NCBI GenBank assembly: GCA_014879845.1
Contig: JACSRI010000126.1
Coordinates: 1-64,000, forward strand
DNA length: 64,000 nt
DNA from: Opitutaceae bacterium
Lineage (GTDB): Bacteria > Verrucomicrobiota > Verrucomicrobiia > Opitutales > Opitutaceae
Direction: 5' to 3'
Shown: one piece after another, positions 41,220-49,711 of the stretch
Layout: each line of letters begins with the position of its first letter
Numbering within the stretch: the first letter of the stretch is position 1
Position numbers and translations under genes: made by a program
The notes under the pieces: model-generated
What the model saw: the letters and a program-made list of their open reading frames with translations, nothing else
Database searches by the model: none
Told to the model about the DNA's origin: nothing

Positions 41220-43388
41220 TCAGTGCCCGAGGCGCGAGGTCATCGCGTAGACGATGAGCACGAGGAGCACCAGACCCAGGCCGAAGAACATGAAGCCCAT
41301 GGCCTTGGCGATGTTCTTGCGGCCCTCCCAGTCGTCGCCCTTCACCCGATGGGATTCGAGGCGGCCCTCGGCCACGAGACGGTCATACCAGCGCTTGCGT
41401 TCGTGGAGCAGCTCGGTCTTCGACATCTTCCCGGAGAAGATGACCGTATCCATCGGGAACTTCTCGATGCGGAAGTGGGTGTTGAAGAAGTGGAAGGTGA
41501 AGATGAAGCCCGCGGCGAGCAGCGCCTCGTCCGAGTGCACGACGAGCGCGATGTTGATCATCCAGCCCGGCATGAACTGGGAGAAGAAGATCGGGAACCA
41601 CATGATCAGGCCCGAGACGCCGATGGCGAAGATGCCCCAGAACACGGCGAGGTAGTCAAACTTCTCCCAGTAGGTCCAGCGGTCGAACTGCGGACGCGGC
41701 CCCTTGCCGAAGAACCACTTCTGGTGGGCGACGAAGTCGTGCCAGTCCTGCATCGAGGGCAGCATCGACTCGGGGCCGAACATCGCGCCGACGATGCGCT
41801 TGAGCGACACCTTGCCGGTCTGCGGATCGCGGATCGCGCGGCGATTGCGCCAGAGGCTGAGCGCGAGGTCGGAGAGGTGCAGGATGAAGTAGGCGAACGT
41901 GATGACCGCGCCGAAGTGGTGGAGCGAGCGCGCGACCTCCGCGCCGCCCAGGATATCGAACATCACCTTGGCCCAGTCCGTGTAGTAGAACTTCAGCGGC
42001 ATGCCGGTGATCACCAGCAGCAGGAAGCTCGTCACCACCATGAGGTGCAGCATCCGGTCAAACGGTGTGAAGCGCGTGTAGTTCTCGTCGTCGTCGTGCG
42101 CCGCCACCTTGGCCTCGCGGAACTTCTTCGAGTCGTGCAGGTAGAGGTAGATCGAGCGGAACAGCCAGAAGAGCGTGTGCACGCCGAAGAAGGCGAACAC
42201 GCCGATGAGCAGGCTGGTCATGAAGAGGAACACCTTGTTCAGCGCCGGGTAGTGCTCGGCGTCGAGCGGGTTGGCGTGCGGCTGGTATTGGGCGAAACCC
42301 TCGTTGGCGCCCGGGTGGCACTTCGCGCACGTGTTGACGATGTTCTGCGGCGCGAGGCGGGAGCGCAGGTCGGAGACCGGCAACACGTCGTGGTGCCCGT
42401 GGCAGTCGTAGCAGGCGGCGACATCGGAAGCGACGTTCGGCCGGCCCAGCGCCATGGCCTTGCCGTGGTAAGTGTCGCGGTAGTGGACGAGGCGGTCCTG
42501 ATGGCATTTGCCGCACGTCGCGTCGCTGCCGGCCTTGAAGTGGGCGTTGGTCGGTTTCTCGATCTCGTGCGCGGAGTGGCAGTCCGAGCAGACCGGGCCC
42601 TTGCCGTCACCCTGCTTGAGCAATTGGCCGTGCACGCTCTGTGCATAGACCTCCTCCACGCCGACGTGGCACTTACCGCAGGTGTCGGCGATCTTGGAGT
42701 GGTGCGTGTGCGAGCCGCGGTCGACCGAGCGTTTGATGTCGTGCACCCCGTGGCAGTCGTTGCAGGACGGGGCGACGATCAGGCCCATCTGCAGCAGCGC
42801 GCGGCCGTGAATGCTCTCCATGTAATGGTTCGCGGCCTGCGGGAACTTCATCCGGTACTCCTCGGTGATGCCCTCGTTGCTGTGGCACTGGGAGCAGGTT
42901 TTCGGCAGGTTCAGTTTGAAGACGGGCGAGTCGGCGTGCTTGACCGGGATGATCTCGTGCGAGCCGTGGCAGCTCGCGCAGGTCGCGGCGCTCGACGAGC
43001 CCATGGCGTGGGAGACGCCGTGGATGCTGTGGTTGTATTGGTCGACCGCACCTTCGTGGCAGGAGGCGCACTGGGCCGGCGGGAGCGGCGTGGCGTGGTC
43101 TGCGGACTTTATGCCGTCATGGCAGTCGATGCACGAGAGGCTCCCGTGCACCGACTTGGCGAAGGGCTCGGGGCGCACGCCGTCGTATTTGAGCTGGCCG
43201 GTGTCGGTCTTGACCGGCTCCGGGCTGGCGGTGTGGCACTCGAGGCAGGAGGCGTTGCCCAGCTCCTCGCTTGCAGTTGCGGCGATGGGTTGGCCGACGA
43301 CGAACGCGGCAAGGGCCGCGGCGAAAGTGGCTGCCCGGATGCGGGCACACAGGGCGACAAAACCGGGGGATAAGGAGAGAAGTGACAC
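41220..43388 (-). CDS. undecahaem cytochrome c fused to a cytochrome b561-like membrane domain
   Basis: A 722-residue protein with an N-terminal signal peptide (to about residue 38) and GTG start. Eleven CxxCH haem c sites lie in the first 380 residues (CLECH, CIDCH, two CASCH, CSQCH, CNDCH, CGKCH, CSDCH, CGKCH, CYDCH, CAKCH). The C-terminal half has about five helices with paired histidines (FDRMLHLMV, RSLHHFGAV, VVHSDEALL, FHFFNTHF) like the formate-dehydrogenase gamma/cytochrome b561 family, which binds two b haems. It should pass electrons between the quinone pool and periplasmic haems. There is no CxxCK, so it is not a NrfA-type nitrite reductase. It is divergent from a related 13-haem protein. 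Confidence 0.9.
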   Translation of the reverse strand: MSLLSLSPGFVALCARIRAATFAAALAAFVVGQPIAATASEELGNASCLECHTASPEPVKTDTGQLKYDGVRPEPFAKSVHGSLSCIDCHDGIKSADHATPLPPAQCASCHEGAVDQYNHSIHGVSHAMGSSSAATCASCHGSHEIIPVKHADSPVFKLNLPKTCSQCHSNEGITEEYRMKFPQAANHYMESIHGRALLQMGLIVAPSCNDCHGVHDIKRSVDRGSHTHHSKIADTCGKCHVGVEEVYAQSVHGQLLKQGDGKGPVCSDCHSAHEIEKPTNAHFKAGSDATCGKCHQDRLVHYRDTYHGKAMALGRPNVASDVAACYDCHGHHDVLPVSDLRSRLAPQNIVNTCAKCHPGANEGFAQYQPHANPLDAEHYPALNKVFLFMTSLLIGVFAFFGVHTLFWLFRSIYLYLHDSKKFREAKVAAHDDDENYTRFTPFDRMLHLMVVTSFLLLVITGMPLKFYYTDWAKVMFDILGGAEVARSLHHFGAVITFAYFILHLSDLALSLWRNRRAIRDPQTGKVSLKRIVGAMFGPESMLPSMQDWHDFVAHQKWFFGKGPRPQFDRWTYWEKFDYLAVFWGIFAIGVSGLIMWFPIFFSQFMPGWMINIALVVHSDEALLAAGFIFTFHFFNTHFRIEKFPMDTVIFSGKMSKTELLHERKRWYDRLVAEGRLESHRVKGDDWEGRKNIAKAMGFMFFGLGLVLLVLIVYAMTSRLGH

Positions 43389-43588
43389 GGCGAAGTCGGG
43401 CTGATCGGGCCACCGGATCCGCGCCGCTGGGGGTGTGGGGCGAACTTGGCGACTCTCTTGTTAGAATAGCTGATGTGATTCAGTATCGGCAGCAATTCAA
43501 AAATTCTAATATTGAGCCGTGTGATTTTTGCCGATTAGCTCAACACGATCTCCCGCAGAAGGCCCGCTTGTGCGGTGGATCGACTCCC
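43389..43588. promoter_or_regulatory. A+T-rich shared control region of the cytochrome pair
   Basis: This 200-base divergent gap contains an unusually A+T-rich core (about 43455-43545). Inside it ATCGGC (43485-43490) and GCCGAT (43530-43535) form a spaced inverted repeat. TAATAT at 43507 is a possible -10 element, but no confident -35 partner was found in either direction. An FNR-type TTGAT-N4-ATCAA site was looked for and not seen. Confidence 0.45.
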
Positions 43589-45853
43589 ATGCGTCCGTCC
43601 GCTCGTTCTGGTCGTTCACAACATGCTGGCACCACGTGTCCTGTTGCGCGGGTGCCTCTCGTGCGGCGACTTTTCGCCGTCGCCGCGGCAGTCGCGTTCT
43701 CCGCGGGCGGATTCCTTTGGGCGGCGGACGACGCGACATGTCTGGAGTGCCACAAGGACGCCACCTTGACGACGGAGCGGGACGGCAAAACGGTTTCGCT
43801 ACTGGTCGAACCTGGGCAGATCGCCGCCTCCAAGCACGCCGGCATGGCGTGCGCGGATTGCCACGAGAATTTCGACGCCGAGGCGATTCCGCACCGCGAG
43901 CCGATCGTGCCGGTCAACTGCCTGGGCTGCCACGAGGACTTGGGCAAGTCGCACGGCTTTCACCCGCGGATCGGAGCGCTCAAGGAGATGGGGGCGGCAC
44001 CCGACGTCTCGTGCGCGGGGTGCCACGGCGGCCACGATGTTGGCGGTGTGGCCGATGCGGGATTCCGTTTCGCGGCCGCGCGGCAGAGTGAATCGTGCGG
44101 TGCATGTCACACCGAGGTGCGCGAGTCCTTTGTCCGCTCCGCGCACGCTGGCGCGGCCGATGGTCCGTTTCCGACCTGCCTGAGTTGCCACACCTCCGAC
44201 GTGGTCGATGGCTCAAAGCCCAAGCTCGAGCTGAAGCAGGCGCAATCACGCTTGTGTCTGTCCTGTCACGTCGACTCGCCCGCGGCGGCCGGCCGGACCC
44301 GGCTTGGTGGCAAGTTCGTCGCCTCGTGGGGCGCCAGTGTGCACGGCCGGGCGCTCGACGCCGGCAAGGGCGACGCGGCCAACTGCGTGGACTGTCACGG
44401 CAGCCACGATATGGCGCGCGCCATGGTCGCCGACTCGCGCGTGAACAAGCTCCACATCCCGCAGACCTGCGAGCGCTGCCATGAGGACGTGTCCCGCGAG
44501 TACATGGGCGGCTCCCATGCCGCTGCCCTGCAGCGCGGTGAACTCGAGTCGCCGGTGTGCACGGACTGCCACGGCGAGCACGCCATCCTCGCTGCCTCCG
44601 ATCCGGACTCCCCGGTGGCGCCGCGCAACCTCTCGCAGCAGCTCTGCGGGGACTGCCACGGCTCGGTCAAGCTCTCGCGCAAGTACGGCATCTCCAGCGA
44701 TCGCTTCGAGACCTTTGCCGACAGCTTTCACGGCCTGGCCGTGCGAGGTGGTTCGATCGCTGTAGTCAACTGCGCGAGTTGTCACGGCGCGCACGGCGTG
44801 CTGCGCTCGTCCGACCCGGCCTCGCCCGTGCACAAGGCCAATCTCGTCAAGACCTGCGGCCAGTGCCACCCGGGTGCCAACGAGCAGTTCTCGCTCGGCA
44901 AGGTGCACGTCTCGCTCGCCCCCGGCGCGATCGGCGGGCCCGGTGGGACGGGCGAGGGGACCGACTGGCTCGTCCAGACCATCGCCACGATCTATGTGTG
45001 GGCGATCTTTTGCATCGTCGGCGGCATGTTCCTGCACAACGCCCTCGATTTCTTCAAGAAGGTGCGCCGCAAGGTGTATGGGCACGTGTTCGGCCTGGCC
45101 GATCCCCACGTGCCACACCGGCTCTACGTGCGCATGACCGTCAACGAGCGGCTGCAGCACGGCCTGCTCGCGCTGAGTTTCATCGTGCTGGTGGTGACGG
45201 GCTTCATGTTGCGGTTCCCCGAAGCCTGGTGGGTGGCCGGCCTGCGCAGCCTGAGCGACTCGTTCTTCGAGTTGCGCAGCCTCGTGCACCGCATCGCCGG
45301 CATCGTGATGATCGGCGCGGGCGTGTGGCACGGGATCTACATCACCGCCACGGCGCGCGGACGCGAACTCGTGCGCGAGCTCTGGCCGCGCTGGGGCGAC
45401 CTCGCCGACATGTGGGGCGTGCTCCGTTACAATCTTGGTCTCTCGAAGGAGAAGCCGCGCTTCGGGCGGTTCAGCTACATGGAGAAGGCCGAGTACTGGG
45501 CGCTCATGTGGGGCGCAGTGCTCATGACGGTGACCGGCGCGATGCTCTGGGCCGACGAGATGACCATGGGTGCCGTCGGCAAACTCGGTTTCGACATCGC
45601 GCGCGTCGTGCACTACTACGAGGCGATCCTCGCCACGCTCGCCATCGTGGTCTGGCACTTCTATTTCGTGATCTTCAACCCCGAGGTCTACCCGATGAAC
45701 CTCTCGTGGCTCACCGGGCGCCTTTCCGAGGAGGAGATGGCGGAGGAACACCCGCTCGAACTCGAGCGCATCAAGCGCGCCGAGGCCGCCGCAGGCTCTG
45801 CGCCCGAGTCGCGCGCCGACGAGCCGCACGAACCGAAGCCGCCTGCCTCCTGA
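43589..45853 (+). CDS. tridecahaem cytochrome c fused to a cytochrome b561-like membrane domain
   Basis: A 754-residue protein from the ATG at 43589. An in-frame GTG at 43652 would give a more ordinary signal peptide (PLVRRLFAVAAAVAFSAGG). Thirteen CxxCH sites span the first half, the last being CGQCHPGANE, which parallels CAKCHPGANE in the divergent neighbour. The C-terminal half has four to five helices with histidines suited to b haems (RLQHGLLAL, SLVHRIAGI, VVHYYEAIL, VVWHFYFVIFNP). It is a paralogue of the 11-haem protein with two extra haem sites. A quinol-linked periplasmic electron-transfer role is inferred. The acceptor or donor is unknown. Confidence 0.9.
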   Translation: MRPSARSGRSQHAGTTCPVARVPLVRRLFAVAAAVAFSAGGFLWAADDATCLECHKDATLTTERDGKTVSLLVEPGQIAASKHAGMACADCHENFDAEAIPHREPIVPVNCLGCHEDLGKSHGFHPRIGALKEMGAAPDVSCAGCHGGHDVGGVADAGFRFAAARQSESCGACHTEVRESFVRSAHAGAADGPFPTCLSCHTSDVVDGSKPKLELKQAQSRLCLSCHVDSPAAAGRTRLGGKFVASWGASVHGRALDAGKGDAANCVDCHGSHDMARAMVADSRVNKLHIPQTCERCHEDVSREYMGGSHAAALQRGELESPVCTDCHGEHAILAASDPDSPVAPRNLSQQLCGDCHGSVKLSRKYGISSDRFETFADSFHGLAVRGGSIAVVNCASCHGAHGVLRSSDPASPVHKANLVKTCGQCHPGANEQFSLGKVHVSLAPGAIGGPGGTGEGTDWLVQTIATIYVWAIFCIVGGMFLHNALDFFKKVRRKVYGHVFGLADPHVPHRLYVRMTVNERLQHGLLALSFIVLVVTGFMLRFPEAWWVAGLRSLSDSFFELRSLVHRIAGIVMIGAGVWHGIYITATARGRELVRELWPRWGDLADMWGVLRYNLGLSKEKPRFGRFSYMEKAEYWALMWGAVLMTVTGAMLWADEMTMGAVGKLGFDIARVVHYYEAILATLAIVVWHFYFVIFNPEVYPMNLSWLTGRLSEEEMAEEHPLELERIKRAEAAAGSAPESRADEPHEPKPPAS

Positions 45854-45946
45854 GCGCGGGCCGCGCCGGCCGCCCGGTCTTTGGGCTCGTGCCAGCGGGC
45901 GCGCTGCGACTGCATGCGGGCCCGGCGCGTCGCACCCGCCGGCACG

Positions 45947-47221
45947 ATGACCATTCGCTCGCACGCTCTTTCGTATTCCGCTCTCGGCGCCCGACTGCAG
46001 CCCCCTGCAATCGCCGCGCTGATGAACACGGCGCTGGCCGACCCGGGTATGTTGAGCTTGGCCGCGGGTTTCACCGACACGGCGACGCTTCCGGCCAGGG
46101 CCGTCGGCGATGCGGTGGCGGCGCTGGTGGGCGGTGAGGGACCGGTGGAGTTTCTGCAATACGGCGCGAATCGCGGGCGCGAGCGCCTGCGCCGGCAACT
46201 TGCGGCGCGCACGGCGGCGCTCGACGGACCGGGCGCAGCGGTCGCCGACCCTGACCTCACGATCATCGGCAACGGTTCGCAGCAACTGCTGCACCTCGCC
46301 ATCTCGGTGCTGGCCGACCCGGGCGACATCGTGCTGGTCGAGCGACCGACCTATTTCGTGTTCATGGAAATGCTCGGTGGGCTCGGAGTGGAGCCGATGG
46401 GCCTGCCCGCCCGGCCGGACGGTGCGCTCGACCTGCCGGGTTGCGAGCAGATGATCTCCGCGCTCGGGGCCTCGGCCCGACGCGGTCGGGTCAAGGCGCT
46501 CTACCTCATGAGCTACTTCGGCAATCCCTCCGGCATCTCCCGCACCGAGGCGGAGAAGATCGCGCTGGCCGGCATGCTCGAGCGCGCGGGGCTGATCGTC
46601 CCGGTCCTCGAGGATGCGGCGTATCGGGACCTTGGATTCGCCGGGACCTGGCCGGCGCGCAGCGTGCTCGCCCTGGACGCCTATCGGGCGTTCCCGCGCC
46701 TCTACCTTGGCACGCTGACCAAGCCGTTCGCCACCGGCCTGAAGATCGGCTATGCCCACGCGACGGAGCGCGGCTGGTTTGACCGCATGTGCTGGCTGAA
46801 GGGGCACGAGGACTTTGGTTCTGCGAATTTTCCCCAGGCCATCCTCGAGGCGGTGATCGAATCCGGTGCTCTCGAGCGGCACATCGCGGGATTGCGTGCG
46901 ACCTACGCGGCCAAAATGCACGCGCTCGACGCGGCGCTCGAAGCCGGGGGACTTCGCGCTCTCGGGTGGGACTGGGCGCGTCCGGAAGGCGGCCTTTATC
47001 TCTGGCTGCGCGCGCCTGACGGGATCGACACCGACGGCGAGGGCCCGTTCTGGCGCGCCTGCATGCACGAGCGCGTGCTCTATGTGCCGGGCAGCCTGTG
47101 TCTCGCCGCTCCGGCCGAGCGTCGGTTTGTGCGGCTGAGCTTTGGTGTGCTGGCGGGCGATGCGTTGGCGGGGGCGGCCGCACGATTTTGCCGGGCTGCC
47201 GCGTCCATGGCGCCGACGTAG
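45947..47221 (+). CDS. PLP-dependent aminotransferase, MocR/LysN-like fold type I
   Basis: A 424-residue aminotransferase with no N-terminal DNA-binding domain. Family segments are FLQYGANRGRERLRRQLA, IIGNGSQQLLHLA, PTYFVFMEMLGGLG and YFGNPSGISRT. EDAAYRDLGF follows, and the Schiff-base lysine is probably K259 in GTLTKPFATGLKIG. These resemble 2-aminoadipate and aromatic aminotransferases (LysN type). Which amino acid it uses cannot be read here. The ATG at 45947 begins the fold; the frame extends upstream without family sequence. It is 93 bases after the cytochrome gene and 117 before ugd, and does not obviously belong to either. Confidence 0.88.
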   Translation: MTIRSHALSYSALGARLQPPAIAALMNTALADPGMLSLAAGFTDTATLPARAVGDAVAALVGGEGPVEFLQYGANRGRERLRRQLAARTAALDGPGAAVADPDLTIIGNGSQQLLHLAISVLADPGDIVLVERPTYFVFMEMLGGLGVEPMGLPARPDGALDLPGCEQMISALGASARRGRVKALYLMSYFGNPSGISRTEAEKIALAGMLERAGLIVPVLEDAAYRDLGFAGTWPARSVLALDAYRAFPRLYLGTLTKPFATGLKIGYAHATERGWFDRMCWLKGHEDFGSANFPQAILEAVIESGALERHIAGLRATYAAKMHALDAALEAGGLRALGWDWARPEGGLYLWLRAPDGIDTDGEGPFWRACMHERVLYVPGSLCLAAPAERRFVRLSFGVLAGDALAGAAARFCRAAASMAPT

Positions 47222-47338
47222 GGGAAACCCGGGGAGCGGCGTGTTCCCGCAAAAACCCGTTGCCTGCCTCGCCCGGGCGTGTGCAATCGCCCATCCTTCG
47301 CGGGCACATCCCGCGTCACCCTAAGCTCCATTCCAACT

Positions 47339-48715
47339 ATGAATATCTGCTGCATCGGCGCCGGCTATGTCGGTGGTCCCACCATGGCGATGATCGCCCA
47401 CAAGTGCCCGGACATCCAGGTCAGGGTGGTCGACGTCAACGCCAAGCGCATCGCCGAGTGGAACTCCGACCGGCTCCCTGTCTATGAACCCGGGCTGGAC
47501 CACGTCGTCCGGTCGCAGCGCGGAAAGAACCTGCACTTCTCGACCGACATCGATGCCGCCATCGCCGCGGCCGACATCATCTTCGTCTCGGTCAACACCC
47601 CGACCAAGTCCTACGGCGTCGGCGCCGGTCGCGCGGCGGATATGAAATACATCGAGCTGTGCGCCCGCCACATCGCCCGCGTGGCGCGCGGCAAGAAGAT
47701 CGTGGTCGAGAAGTCCACGCTCCCGGTCCGCACCGCCGAGTCGCTCAAGACCGTCCTCGCGGCCAACAGCCAGGGCGCGGAGTTTCAGGTGTTGTCCAAT
47801 CCCGAGTTCCTCGCGGAGGGCACGGCCGTGGCCGACCTCGAGAGCCCCGACCGCGTGCTCATCGGCGGCGAGACCACGCCTGCCGGCCTCGCCGCGGCCG
47901 AGACGCTCGCCGGCGTGTACGCCCGCTGGGTGCCGCGCGAGCGCATCATCACGACGAATCTCTGGTCCTCCGAGCTGTCCAAGCTCGTGGCCAACGCCTT
48001 CCTCGCGCAGCGCATCTCGAGCATCAACGCGATCTCCGCGCTCTGCGAGGCGACCGAGGCCGACGTCGACGAGGTCGCGTTCGCCATCGGCCGCGACTCG
48101 CGCATCGGGCCGAAGTTCCTCAAGGCCTCGGTCGGGTTCGGCGGCTCCTGCTTCCAGAAGGACATCTTCAACCTCGTCTACCTCTGCGAGCACTTCGGCC
48201 TGCCCGAGGTGGCGCACTACTGGGAGCAGGTGATCAAGATGAACGACTGGCAGAAACGCCGCTTCTCCAGCGCGATCGTCAGCTCGCTCTTCAACACCGT
48301 ATCCGGGAAGCGGATCGCCGTCCTCGGCTTCGCCTTTAAGAAGGACACCAATGACACGCGCGAGTCCGCCGCGATCTATGTGTGCCGCGACCTCGTCGAG
48401 GAGCAGGCGCACGTGGCGATCTACGACCCGAAGGTCACGCGCCAGCAGGTCTTCGGCGACCTCGGGCAGGCCGAGACGACCGCGGACGGGAAGTCGAACC
48501 CGTACGTATCCATCGCGGCAGACGCCTATGAGGCTGCCGCCGGCGCCCATGCGGTGGTCATTCTCACGGAGTGGGATGAGTTCAAGAAACTCGACTACAA
48601 GCGCATCTTCGACGGGATGATGAAACCCGCGTTCCTCTTCGACGGCCGCAATATCCTGAATCTGGCCGAGCTGAGAAAGATCGGCTTCACGGCCCGCGGT
48701 GTCGGCAAGCCCTGA
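47339..48715 (+). CDS. ugd: UDP-glucose 6-dehydrogenase
   Basis: A 458-residue NAD+-dependent enzyme that oxidises UDP-glucose to UDP-glucuronate for capsule, lipopolysaccharide or exopolysaccharide synthesis. The N-terminal nucleotide loop is GAGYVGGPT (8-16), the catalytic cysteine is C271 in [10 protein letters not shown], and the hinge and C-terminal domain ([15 protein letters not shown]) are typical. The pattern [24 protein letters not shown] is like eukaryotic and some bacterial Ugd enzymes. There is no neighbouring glycosyltransferase. The hairpin at 48758-48782 follows the stop by about 40 bases. Confidence 0.95.
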   Translation: MNICCIGAGYVGGPTMAMIAHKCPDIQVRVVDVNAKRIAEWNSDRLPVYEPGLDHVVRSQRGKNLHFSTDIDAAIAAADIIFVSVNTPTKSYGVGAGRAADMKYIELCARHIARVARGKKIVVEKSTLPVRTAESLKTVLAANSQGAEFQVLSNPEFLAEGTAVADLESPDRVLIGGETTPAGLAAAETLAGVYARWVPRERIITTNLWSSELSKLVANAFLAQRISSINAISALCEATEADVDEVAFAIGRDSRIGPKFLKASVGFGGSCFQKDIFNLVYLCEHFGLPEVAHYWEQVIKMNDWQKRRFSSAIVSSLFNTVSGKRIAVLGFAFKKDTNDTRESAAIYVCRDLVEEQAHVAIYDPKVTRQQVFGDLGQAETTADGKSNPYVSIAADAYEAAAGAHAVVILTEWDEFKKLDYKRIFDGMMKPAFLFDGRNILNLAELRKIGFTARGVGKP

Positions 48716-48757
48716 GCGCTCCGCCATCTGTCGCGGTCGAGGCGGCTTTCGACAAAA

Positions 48758-48782
48758 AGGCCCGCACGGCAGGTGCGGGCCT
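48758..48782 (-). terminator. Rho-independent terminator of the small minus-strand gene
   Basis: A perfect 10-bp stem (AGGCCCGCAC with GTGCGGGCCT) and 5-base loop. On the minus strand the stem runs straight into five T residues (complement of 48754-48758), 26 bases after the stop of the small gene at 48808. On the plus strand the tail is only CCTTGT, so it may terminate ugd more weakly. Confidence 0.8.
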
Positions 48783-48807
48783 CCTTGTATGCCGCGGCGA
48801 CCGCTGC

Positions 48808-49029
48808 TTACGCGACCTTGTCGGTCGACGATTCGGGCAGCGGATACTCGTCGAAAAGGGGCAGCCGGACGGGAAGCTCGCGCCATTGGGCGTGGCGACT
48901 GGAGTCCAGGGCGGGCAGCCAGCGCGTGCCGATCCACATGGCGAGATCGGAGCTGCCGTCATCGAAGCGCAGCTCCACCGCGGTGTTTGCCGGCGGGGTC
49001 TTGTCGATGGGTGTCCAAATGCGTCTCAT
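48808..49029 (-). CDS. small conserved-looking protein of unknown function
   Basis: A 73-residue acidic-to-neutral protein rich in Trp (RRIWTPIDKT, MWIGTRWLP, QWRELP), without a signal peptide, membrane helix or cysteine pair. I do not recognise a family. It is accepted as real because it has its own strong intrinsic terminator just downstream on the same strand, and because no other gene explains this gap. The ATG at 49029 is preferred over codons further upstream that add arginine-rich residues with no start signal. Neighbours (ugd, glyoxalase) do not suggest a function. Confidence 0.55.
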   Translation of the reverse strand: MRRIWTPIDKTPPANTAVELRFDDGSSDLAMWIGTRWLPALDSSRHAQWRELPVRLPLFDEYPLPESSTDKVA

Positions 49030-49226
49030 GGCAAGTGATTCAGTTATTCGCATCGGGCAACGGCGCAAGAGGCTGATGCATTCAAGGGTGACGGCCGCGT
49101 TAAATCACGCGTGGTGAGATCGTGCCCGCCGATGCGCGGGTGATGCAGGGGCAGGCCGGGCAGGGAGCGTGGCACCGGGCGCGTTCGCCGTTTGCCATCC
49201 GCGGGAGCCTGCGTTTTCTCGGCCGC

Positions 49227-49610
49227 ATGACCGTCACCAAGCTCCTGCACACCCGCATGCGTCTCAACGACGTCGAGCGCTCCGTCCGTTTCTACACGGA
49301 CGCACTCGGCCTGACCGTGTCGCGGCGGCACACCTCTCCGCGCGGCGCGCAGCTCGTTTTCCTCAAGACGCCCGGCAGCGAGGAGGAGATCGAGCTGTGC
49401 CAGATGCCTCCCGGTGCGGAGCCGGTGAAGGTGCAGCCTGATCTCATGCACCTCGCCTTCGAGGTGCCCGACCTCGCGGCCTTCGCCGCGGAGCTGGCGA
49501 AAAAGGGCTACGCCCTGAGCGATGGCCCGACGACGACGGGCAGCGGCAGCGTGATCGCGTTCATCGATGCGCCCGAAGGGTACGAGGTCGAGCTGATCCA
49601 GAGCAAGTGA
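49227..49610 (+). CDS. gloA: lactoylglutathione lyase (glyoxalase I) / VOC family
   Basis: A 127-residue metal-dependent lyase of the vicinal-oxygen-chelate fold, which converts the methylglyoxal-glutathione hemithioacetal to lactoylglutathione. All four metal ligands fit the family spacing: H8 (LLHTRM), E56 (EEEIELCQ), H75 (LMHLAFEV) and E122 (GYEVELIQ). The segments NDVERSVRFYTDALGL and FIDAPEGYEVELIQ are typical of GloA. The ATG at 49227 starts the fold. Length is slightly short but complete. A different thiol cofactor in this lineage is possible. Confidence 0.9.
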   Translation: MTVTKLLHTRMRLNDVERSVRFYTDALGLTVSRRHTSPRGAQLVFLKTPGSEEEIELCQMPPGAEPVKVQPDLMHLAFEVPDLAAFAAELAKKGYALSDGPTTTGSGSVIAFIDAPEGYEVELIQSK

Positions 49611-49711
49611 GCCGGTCGCGCGTGGTGCGCGCGCGATGGAGTATCTTCCGGCGCGTCGGCGCCGAAATCGCTTCCCTGCGCCGGGCTTATCGGCGATGAA
49701 CGGTCGTCTCG

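Noticed and set aside
43455-43545. FNR- or ArcA-type operator in the cytochrome gap
   Set aside because: No TTGAT-N4-ATCAA or similar word was found; only a spaced ATCGGC/GCCGAT repeat is real.
41220-45853. Reading the cytochrome pair as NrfA/NrfH nitrite reductase or an octahaem reductase
   Set aside because: No CxxCK motif is present, and the fused b-type membrane domain does not occur in those enzymes.
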